In this document: positions 1 through 4,013 of the stretch, in pieces
Position numbering within the stretch: position 1 is the stretch's first letter
Layout of the letters: each line of letters begins with the position of its first letter
NCBI GenBank assembly: GCA_038063075.1
Contig: JBBTVW010000063.1
Coordinates: 1 to 7,351 of the forward strand
DNA from: JACQHJ01 sp038063075
GTDB lineage: Bacteria > Patescibacteriota > Microgenomatia > Levybacterales > UBA12049
DNA: 7,351 bases
Direction: 5' to 3'
Made by a program: the position numbers and the translations under genes
The notes under the pieces: generated by a model
Seen by the model: only the letters and a program-made list of their open reading frames with translations
Told to the model about the DNA's origin: nothing
The model's database searches: none

Positions 1-203
1 TAATACATTCTCCAATTGTTCTTGCTGCTCATGAGTTAAGACACGCGAGTCAATTCGTAACTAATCCTATTCAATTAGCAGAGGATCTTCGTGATGCAAA
101 TTACGATGCTGATAGATGGAACTCTACAGCATCTGAGCTTGATGCTAGATCTTTTGGTATAGATTTTGCAAATCAATTGTCGCGTAGAAGACCTTTAGGA
201 TAA
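1..203 (+). CDS. Putative zinc metallopeptidase, C-terminal fragment (5' end outside window)
   Basis: An open frame enters from the left edge (first full codon at position 3) and ends at TAA 201-203, followed by a second in-frame TAA, leaving 66 visible residues. The segment begins IHSPIVLAAHELRHASQF. HELRH (positions 30-44) fits the HExxH zinc-binding and catalytic motif of gluzincin-type peptidases. About 30 residues later SELDARSFG (glutamate codon 135-137, ELDA 135-146) resembles the ExxDA third-ligand helix seen in many such enzymes. The tail is basic (SRRRPLG). The pairing of HExxH with a downstream E-x-D-A is directly visible; peptidase activity is inferred from it. The N-terminal part, any signal peptide or membrane segments, and the substrate cannot be seen, so the family is not assigned. 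An unrelated protein with a chance HExxH is possible but less likely given the second motif. Confidence 0.6.
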   Translation, partial: IHSPIVLAAHELRHASQFVTNPIQLAEDLRDANYDADRWNSTASELDARSFGIDFANQLSRRRPLG

Positions 204-213
204 TAATTTTTCA

Positions 214-247
214 AAGCTAATTAGCTTCATTTATTTATTATTTTTTT
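214..247 (+). terminator. Weak terminator-like palindrome after the metallopeptidase gene
   Basis: A perfect 14-bp palindrome, AAGCTAATTAGCTT (214-227), lies 10 bases after the stop codon. It is followed by a T-rich stretch ending in seven or more Ts (239-247). As RNA it gives only a 5-bp stem with an AAUU loop, so it would be a weak intrinsic terminator. The same palindrome carries the AAGCTAA motif that recurs further right, so it may instead be a protein-binding site. Confidence 0.3.
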
Positions 248-331
248 ATCCATCTAGTAACTAGGGAAGAGGAGAGGGGTAATAAGAGTTTCGGGAAATT
301 CAATGACACATTCCGTACTAGATGATATAGT

Positions 332-361
332 TTGATATAGTAATTAAATTTAGCCTATAAT
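332..361 (+). promoter_or_regulatory. Candidate sigma70-type promoter for a non-coding transcript
   Basis: TTGATA (332-337) and TATAAT (356-361) are separated by 18 bp, close to the sigma70 consensus. The predicted start is near 366-370. No open reading frame follows within about 700 bases, so the transcript would be non-coding, ending at the terminator at 844-873. The -10 box lies inside a palindrome (349-376). In AT-rich DNA such boxes can arise by chance. Confidence 0.4.
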
Positions 362-376
362 AATTATAGGACTAAA
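349..376. repeat. Near-perfect palindrome overlapping the -10 box
   Basis: Arms TTTAG + CCTATAAT (349-361) and ATTATAGG + CTAAA (363-370 and 372-376) are fully complementary, with one central base (362) and one bulged base (371). This gives 13 paired positions. It covers the TATAAT at 356-361 and places another TATAAT on the minus strand (368-363). It could be an operator, or a bidirectional -10 element. As RNA, the tip would open into a small loop. Confidence 0.5.
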
Positions 377-482
377 ATGTGGATATCTTATGGTATTTTC
401 ACAAAGAATCTGAAGCTAAGCCTCGACTTTTCACAACTCTCTAGTCTCTAACGTAGAACACTCCACGCATAATCCGTGCCTA

Positions 483-505
483 ATTGAGGCTAATCAAAGC
501 TAATT
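483..505 (+). repeat. Copy 1 of a GAGGCTA...AAGCTAA direct repeat
   Basis: Positions 483-503 match 1005-1025 at 18 of 21 positions: ATTGAGGCTA, a variable four-base centre with one conserved T, then AAGCTAA. In addition TCAAAGCTAATT (494-505) is an exact 12-base copy of 211-222. A related TGAAGCTAAGC lies at 411-421. The left half, GAGGCT, can also pair with AGCCTC at 419-424 or TTAGCCT at 350-356 and 573-579. Confidence 0.5.
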
Positions 506-775
506 TGAAAAAAATACGAACACCTCTATTCCCAGAGTAGAAGCCTAGGGTTATATTCTAAATTATACATATTTAGCCTTAAAATAATAAGATTAGATTG
601 TTAAATCAATCTAAATGTACGACGTAGTAAACCCTCTATTAGAAGAGCATTAAGTAAAGGATTGTATAACAACAAATAAATAATTAGTTTTACGTCCCTA
701 CAAAGAGTAGTGTTGTTCTATTGACTAGTATTTGTTTATCGATTTCTCCCTTAAGAAGACGTAAAGATAAAATAT

Positions 776-827
776 GGTGTTATTAAGCGGCAGGAAAGCG
801 AAAGTGATTATGTCGCACAATAATACT
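776..827 (+). other. Long interrupted RNA hairpin upstream of the terminator
   Basis: GTGTTATT (777-784) pairs with AATAATAC (819-826) with one G-U. After a 2x2 internal loop, GCGGC (787-791) pairs with GTCGC (812-816), also with one G-U, and A792 can pair with T811. The 18-base apical loop is purine-rich. The 3' half is shared with a competing inverted repeat (812-835), so both structures cannot form at once. Confidence 0.45.
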
Positions 828-835
828 TTTGCGAC
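811..835. repeat. Inverted repeat with recombination-core geometry (att/dif-like candidate)
   Basis: GTCGCACAA (812-820) and TTTTGCGAC (827-835) are inverted with 8 of 9 positions complementary, separated by exactly six bases. Two inverted arms around a 6-8 bp centre is the layout of tyrosine-recombinase core sites such as dif. The sequence TGTCGCACAATA (811-822) occurs again at 2440-2451, immediately before the recombinase start codon. It could equally be an RNA hairpin element or a chance match; it does not match the usual dif consensus well. Confidence 0.3.
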
Positions 836-843
836 GCCACGCA

Positions 844-873
844 GGCACAAGTCCTGAGAGAAGTGCCATTTTT
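844..873 (+). terminator. Intrinsic (Rho-independent) terminator
   Basis: GGCAC (844-848) pairs with GTGCC (863-867) around a 14-base loop, followed by A and then five Ts (869-873) and further AT-rich sequence. The all-but-one G/C stem with a T-run is a good intrinsic terminator on the plus strand. No protein gene lies upstream for more than 600 bases, so it most likely ends a non-coding transcript. Confidence 0.55.
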
Positions 874-1004
874 ATTATATGTTTTTAACGAATTTATTTC
901 AGATATTTACATTATTCTTACTTGTCTATCTATTGTTTACTCTGTTTTTATTAGTAACTATAAATTTTAGCTCTCCCCTACTATAGGGTTGTTAACACAA
1001 AAAT

Positions 1005-1027
1005 ATTGAGGCTACTTGAAGCTAAGC
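1005..1027 (+). repeat. Copy 2 of the direct repeat, just upstream of a promoter
   Basis: ATTGAGGCTA followed by AAGCTAA (1005-1025) matches 483-503 at 18 of 21 positions. TGAAGCTAAGC (1017-1027) is an exact copy of 411-421. The repeat ends 10 bp before the -35 box of the following gene, a usual place for an activator or repressor site, so an operator role is plausible. Confidence 0.45.
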
Positions 1028-1037
1028 TTATATACTA

Positions 1038-1067
1038 TTGGCATTCTCCGAGGCTAGAGTATATAAT
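1038..1067 (+). promoter_or_regulatory. Promoter giving a leaderless transcript of the 178-aa orphan gene
   Basis: TTGGCA (1038-1043) and a perfect TATAAT (1062-1067) are spaced by 18 bp. Seven bases downstream of the -10 box is A1074, the first base of an ATG. This places the transcription start on the start codon and rules out the longer in-frame start TTG 1038, which is itself part of the -35 box. Confidence 0.7.
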
Positions 1068-1073
1068 ACCACA

Positions 1074-1610
1074 ATGAATTCAAGGGAGATCATCTCGCCA
1101 AGGGCACTAGAAAGCGTTTTTCCTATAATAAGTGATGCCCGTATGAATGCACGGGAATTTATTGTTTTTAATGGTTTAAGGGAAAAGCTTAGTATTGGTT
1201 CAAAAATTGGCCAAGGATTAATGTTTGAAGATATTTTGGCAACAGAAGTAATTGGTAGGCAAATTAGTGCAGTTGATTCTAGGATTAGGCGGTTAAGATC
1301 AGGCGGTCTTTCAAAAAGGCGCGTTTTAGGGGCTTACACAAGGCACGCAATAAGGCTGCTTGAGCAAAGAGCTTCTAGCTTATCATGGGCGTTTGGTTAT
1401 ATGGTTGAGGAAACAAGTTTTCATAGAGAAACATATTGTAGGACATCTGCACAATTAGAAAGTGCAGTAATTGTTGGGCAAGCAGTAGATGAACTTATTT
1501 TAATTGCAGATGAAAAAGGCGTGCCAATTGCAGATCGTGCTAGATTTAAAAATGGTGATTTGGATGATTGGAAAGAAAAGTACAGAGAAAAGCTTTACGC
1601 AGTTAGTTAA
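1074..1610 (+). CDS. Hypothetical arginine-rich 178-aa protein
   Basis: I do not recognise this protein. The frame can be opened 12 codons earlier at TTG 1038, but that codon lies in the -35 box and the -10 box sits in the extension. ATG 1074 is exactly at the predicted transcription start, so I chose it. The product is soluble, with no membrane segment or signal peptide, and looks mostly helical. A strongly basic stretch spans residues 70-99 (R70, R72, R73, R75, K81, R82, R83, R90, R94, R99), which could contact nucleic acid, though that is only inference. There is a single cysteine (C122). Arginine codon use stands out: AGG supplies 10 of 20 arginines, against 4 of 26 in the recombinase gene at 2458-3393, hinting at a different origin. 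Its stop overlaps the 3' end of the convergent gene by 8 bp. Confidence 0.7.
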   Translation: MNSREIISPRALESVFPIISDARMNAREFIVFNGLREKLSIGSKIGQGLMFEDILATEVIGRQISAVDSRIRRLRSGGLSKRRVLGAYTRHAIRLLEQRASSLSWAFGYMVEETSFHRETYCRTSAQLESAVIVGQAVDELILIADEKGVPIADRARFKNGDLDDWKEKYREKLYAVS

Positions 1611-2382
1611 TGACTTCAGTTTTATTTAATTCTTTGTTTTGATCTATAGCTTGACTTAGCTGAGTGCTATAAGCATATTCACTTGAATCTGTATCCCAAT
1701 TAGGTCTTGTCTTTTGACTTATACTCATATAGAGTATCTTATTTGATCCATCATTTAGAGTGGCTTCAAAAGCTAGCCATTCACCTTCAGATCTTGTTAA
1801 ACCACCGTCAGCATCATATCCAGGTACGGAAATATAATTTGATATTTTAATCTCAGATCCAGGTTTAAGATCAACTGGTAAACCATTAATAGCTTGAATG
1901 TCCTGATTACTAACTGCGTTATAAGTTCGTGCTCCTTCAACGTCAACTAATTCAGTGCTGGTTCTAAGTCTTGGATAAGTCCCTCCGCGATTTGTTTCAG
2001 TAAAACTAACACTAATACTTGATCCAATATGTGCAATAGTTTTAGTTTTAAGTTCTGGATTATCATTCTTAGCATCAAGGATTTTCAATGCACTCTCTCT
2101 AGGATTAAATGCTTCACTTGTGGTTGGTCGTGGAGTTGGGCTTGTATCTTGGTTTGGTTGATTATCTCCGCCTTTTAATCCAAAAACTAATACTCCAACT
2201 AAGGCAGCAGCTCCAGCTGCAAGTCCCGCTTTACTATGTGTTAATCTTGAAAAAAGGCTTCTTCGTGGCCCAAGGGGTTGTGCTCTTTGTTCACGATCTC
2301 TTAGAGTACCTGGAATTATCTCTGGTGCTTGTATTAGTTTTCCATCTACTCCTTTAGGTCTTTCTGGTGCCATATCTCTCAT
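1603..2382 (-). CDS. Hypothetical single-pass membrane protein with extracytoplasmic domain (259 aa)
   Basis: The family is not recognised. The N-terminal 51 residues are polar and proline/arginine-rich, ending in a basic cluster (R40, R41, R46, K51). A hydrophobic Ala/Gly/Val/Leu helix follows at about residues 52-69. Positive charges before the helix predict the N-terminus in the cytoplasm. A low-complexity linker rich in Pro, Thr, Asn and Gln (about 73-92) leads to an external domain of about 165 residues without cysteines. That domain contains alternating polar/hydrophobic segments that suggest beta-strands. ATG 2382 is preferred because a promoter places the transcription start 2-6 bases upstream; a second ATG at residue 4 is possible. 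The plan of short cytoplasmic tail, single helix, Thr/Pro linker and external domain resembles the protein at 3398-4012, but I see no sequence similarity. A role at the cell surface is inferred from topology only. Confidence 0.75.
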   Translation of the reverse strand: MRDMAPERPKGVDGKLIQAPEIIPGTLRDREQRAQPLGPRRSLFSRLTHSKAGLAAGAAALVGVLVFGLKGGDNQPNQDTSPTPRPTTSEAFNPRESALKILDAKNDNPELKTKTIAHIGSSISVSFTETNRGGTYPRLRTSTELVDVEGARTYNAVSNQDIQAINGLPVDLKPGSEIKISNYISVPGYDADGGLTRSEGEWLAFEATLNDGSNKILYMSISQKTRPNWDTDSSEYAYSTQLSQAIDQNKELNKTEVIN

Positions 2383-2392
2383 ATAGCTTTAG

Positions 2393-2420
2393 ATTATCAT
2401 CTAAATAAAAGCTTTGTCAA
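2393..2420 (-). promoter_or_regulatory. Promoter of the membrane-protein gene (minus strand)
   Basis: Read on the minus strand, a perfect TTGACA (2420-2415) and GATAAT (2398-2393) are spaced by 16 bp. The predicted start near 2386-2384 leaves only 2-6 bases before ATG 2382, so the mRNA is leaderless or nearly so. Its -35 box is separated by one base from the -35 box of the divergent recombinase promoter. Confidence 0.65.
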
Positions 2421-2421
2421 C

Positions 2422-2450
2422 TTGACAATACTTCTCTAGTGTCGCACAAT
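2422..2450 (+). promoter_or_regulatory. Promoter giving a leaderless recombinase transcript
   Basis: A perfect TTGACA (2422-2427) is followed after 17 bp by CACAAT (2445-2450), a weaker -10 box. The predicted start is at 2457-2458, on the ATG of the recombinase gene. The -10 box lies within TGTCGCACAATA (2440-2451), the sequence shared with 811-822. If that is a recombinase binding site, it could autoregulate the gene. The inverted repeat TTGTCAA/TTGACAA (2414-2428) is formed by the two divergent -35 boxes. Confidence 0.6.
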
Positions 2451-2451
2451 A
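2440..2451 (+). repeat. Second copy of the shared 12-bp sequence TGTCGCACAATA
   Basis: This is an exact direct copy of 811-822. Here the right arm is poor: beyond the six-base centre the sequence reads AGATGCAAG, matching the expected inverted arm at only 4 of 9 positions. It abuts the recombinase start codon and overlaps the -10 box. A single 12-bp match within 7.3 kb of AT-rich DNA is not statistically compelling by itself. Confidence 0.3.
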
Positions 2452-2457
2452 TTATAG

Positions 2458-3393
2458 ATGCAAGACGAACTGCCTGGTTTAATAGATCAATTCTTAGAGT
2501 ATCTTGAGATAGAAAAAAACTGTTCTAAGTTAACTCTTCGTGATTATAGGCATTATCTTAAAGTTTTCGATAATTGGTTTACCTCTACTCAGCCTGGAAA
2601 AACTGTTGAAGATTTAGATCTTCCTACAATTAGAAAATATAGAGTATTCTTAGCTAATAAAGCTGACGATAAAGGTCAAACTCTGCAAAGAGTTACTCAA
2701 AATTATTACGTAATATCTCTAAGATCATTCCTTAGATTTCTTATAAAAAATGATTTTAAAACCTTAGAACCTTCAAAAATAGATTTACCTAAAACCGTAT
2801 CTAGAAGTCTTAAATTCTTACCAAAGGATTTGGTTGATAGATTAGTAACTGCTGCAGATACTTCAAAAGAAGAAGGAATGCGGGATCGAGCTATCATAGA
2901 GCTTTTGTTTTCAACTGGTCTTAGGGTATCTGAATTGGTCTCTTTAGATAAAGAAAAAATCAATTTTGAGCGTAAAGAGTTTGGTGTAATAGGTAAAGGA
3001 GGAAGAGCAAGAATTGTATTCATTTCTGATAGAGCGTCTCAATGGGTTAAGATGTATCTTGATGCAAGACAAGATAAGTTTAAGCCCTTATTTATTAGGT
3101 ATAGCGGAAAAGTTATAGAGGAAAACGATGGTGAGCGTATGCGTCTTACTGTAAGAAGTATTGAAAGAATAGTAAAAAAATATGTTCGGATTGCTAGGAT
3201 TCCCGTTGATGCATCAGTCCATACGTTAAGACATAGTTTTGCAACTGACCTTTTATATAACGGCGCTGATTTAAGAAGCGTTCAGGAAATGCTAGGGCAT
3301 AAAAATATTGCTACAACTCAGATTTATACTCATGTGACTAACCCACAATTAAAGAACGTTCATAAGAATTTTCATAGTGGAAATAATAAGTAG
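2458..3393 (+). CDS. Xer-type site-specific tyrosine recombinase (XerC/XerD family)
   Basis: The 311-aa length fits Xer recombinases (about 300 aa). The N-terminal SAM-like DNA-binding domain spans about residues 5-100 (FLEYLEIEKNCSKLTLRDY, then a VISLRSFLRFL helix). The C-terminal catalytic domain carries the whole active site: R156 in TGLRVSEL, K180 in GKGGRAR, H255 and R258 in HTLRHSFAT, H281 in LGHKN, and the nucleophile Y290 in IYTHV. Such enzymes cut and rejoin DNA through a covalent 3'-phosphotyrosine intermediate. Xer proteins resolve chromosome dimers at dif, and relatives move integrative elements. The sequence alone cannot separate XerC, XerD, a single-Xer system or an element-borne relative. 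ATG 2458 is supported by a promoter that places the transcription start on it. Four bases separate its stop from the convergent gene. An att-like sequence at the start codon and another at 811-835 may be substrates (inference). Confidence 0.95.
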   Translation: MQDELPGLIDQFLEYLEIEKNCSKLTLRDYRHYLKVFDNWFTSTQPGKTVEDLDLPTIRKYRVFLANKADDKGQTLQRVTQNYYVISLRSFLRFLIKNDFKTLEPSKIDLPKTVSRSLKFLPKDLVDRLVTAADTSKEEGMRDRAIIELLFSTGLRVSELVSLDKEKINFERKEFGVIGKGGRARIVFISDRASQWVKMYLDARQDKFKPLFIRYSGKVIEENDGERMRLTVRSIERIVKKYVRIARIPVDASVHTLRHSFATDLLYNGADLRSVQEMLGHKNIATTQIYTHVTNPQLKNVHKNFHSGNNK

Positions 3394-3397
3394 TTAA

Positions 3398-4012
3398 TTA
3401 AAACTTTTTTAAAGAGGCAAGGATTTGATCAGTTTCAGACATAATTTCCTCATCGATATTTAACGGATTATTAATTGTTATTAGGCCAAATGAAGTGATT
3501 GTTCCATAACTATCATCTGCTCCCTTTTGACAAACTGTCCAACTTGTTTTACCTGTAGATTGATTTTGCCCTCTTCTAAATACAAAACCATTTGGATTTT
3601 GTATTTCTACATAGTTATCATATTTTGTAAAGTTTGCATATGGTTCTCCTGAGTATATACATCCTCCGCCTCCATAAGATCCTTGAAAGATGGTTATTTT
3701 ATAGCCCTCTTTACTAATTGTAAGCTTGTCCATTTCTTCTCCTTGTTCTTTTTGTGATGCCCAATCAGAAGGAGTAACTATGGAATAAGGACTAAGGACC
3801 AAGACTCCTCCTGCTTTTATTGTTTTAACATCTTTAGTTTCTTCTTGCATTAATTGTCCTGTTGGAATCTGGGCCGTAACATAAGGGCTTGGAGTTGGGG
3901 TTGTTGTCATTTCTTTACTCTGATTAGCTGATTGTTGACCAAAGTAGAATGCGCCACCAGCTATTATGATTAAAAGTAGAAGAATTGATAATGTACCAAG
4001 TATGTATTTCAT
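3398..4012 (-). CDS. Hypothetical membrane-anchored protein with two-cysteine external domain (204 aa)
   Basis: The N-terminus has one lysine followed by a strongly hydrophobic helix (about residues 4-24), predicting a membrane anchor or uncleaved signal. A Ser/Asn/Gln then Thr/Pro linker (about 26-44) leads to an external domain of about 155 residues. This contains a TPSDW motif (80-84), a Gly-rich SYGGGGC segment and two cysteines, C118 and C161, which could form a disulfide outside the cell. The tail ends ILASLKKF. The overall pattern (PSDW near the domain start, a KLTIS-type strand, and a C-terminal helix ending in S-x-K-F) reminds me of small PsbP/MOG1-like domains; this is a weak resemblance, not an assignment. 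The gene starts one base after the stop of the SIMPL gene (TAATATG), so the two are surely co-transcribed and likely translationally coupled. No Shine-Dalgarno sequence is visible. Confidence 0.8.
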   Translation of the reverse strand: MKYILGTLSILLLLIIIAGGAFYFGQQSANQSKEMTTTPTPSPYVTAQIPTGQLMQEETKDVKTIKAGGVLVLSPYSIVTPSDWASQKEQGEEMDKLTISKEGYKITIFQGSYGGGGCIYSGEPYANFTKYDNYVEIQNPNGFVFRRGQNQSTGKTSWTVCQKGADDSYGTITSFGLITINNPLNIDEEIMSETDQILASLKKF

Positions 4013-4013
4013 A

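Larger units (their letters stand above)
366..873 (+). ncRNA. Candidate structured non-coding RNA of about 500 nt, family unknown
   Basis: The region between a plausible promoter (332-361) and an intrinsic terminator (844-873) lacks open frames but carries many complementary segments. These are AGCCTC 419-424 with GAGGCT 486-491; CACG 464-467 with CGTG 475-478; CTCT/AGAG hairpins at 524-537 and 634-647; TTAGATTG 593-600 with CAATCTAA 607-614; TTTACGTC 689-696 with GACGTAAA 758-765; CTAC 698-701 with GTAG 707-710; and a long interrupted hairpin 776-827. AACAAC 669-674 could also pair with GTTGTT 712-717, crossing the 689-765 stem as a pseudoknot. I checked for RNase P RNA, tmRNA, SRP RNA and tRNA signatures and found none. 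The boundaries, transcription and function are inference, and individual short stems are expected by chance in AT-rich DNA. The long 8-bp stems plus the terminator are the best evidence. Confidence 0.35.
204..1073. other. 870-bp non-coding region rich in inverted repeats
   Basis: No protein gene is visible on either strand; TAA and TAG stops are dense in all frames I read. Visible content, left to right: a palindrome (214-227); a 9-bp stem CATCTAGTA/TACTAGATG enclosing 56 bases (251-259 with 316-324); a promoter-like sequence (332-361) overlapping a larger palindrome (349-376); many stems between 419 and 827; an intrinsic terminator (844-873); a T-rich tail with a small CCCTA/TAGGG hairpin near 976-988; and the repeat plus promoter of the next gene (1005-1067). 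I found no tRNA, 5S rRNA, CRISPR repeat, tmRNA T-loop or RNase P consensus (GAGGAAAGUCC/ACAGAA) in it. Confidence 0.75.

Noticed and set aside
378..435. Three near DnaA boxes: TGTGGATAT (378-386), ATTTTCACA (395-403), CTTTTCACA (427-435), as a possible replication origin.
   Set aside because: Each departs from the relaxed consensus TTWTNCACA at its first base, such matches are common in AT-rich DNA, and no dnaA, dnaN or rpmH lies in the window. A genome-wide GC-skew plot would settle it.
366..873. RNase P RNA or tmRNA in the non-coding region.
   Set aside because: The universal GAGGAAAGUCC and ACAGAA segments of RNase P and the T-loop and tag-peptide features of tmRNA are absent on both strands; only a partial CAGGAAAG at 791-798 is present.
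1038..1073. TTG 1038 as the start of the arginine-rich orphan.
   Set aside because: The codon is part of the -35 box and the -10 box (1062-1067) lies inside the extension; ATG 1074 is at the predicted transcription start.
204..1073. Protein gene hidden by an alternative genetic code (TGA read as an amino acid).
   Set aside because: TAA and TAG stops are also dense here in every frame, and the neighbouring genes read normally with the standard code.
204..1073. CRISPR array or tracrRNA-like locus.
   Set aside because: The repeats are few, degenerate and irregularly spaced, and there is no cas gene in the window.
2109..2357. Plus-strand leucine-rich open frame of 82 codons.
   Set aside because: It is antisense to the membrane-protein gene and extremely low complexity (Leu/Val), with no promoter.
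2706..3023. Minus-strand open frame of 105 codons inside the recombinase gene.
   Set aside because: It lies wholly opposite a conserved catalytic domain and its translation shows no protein-like features of its own.
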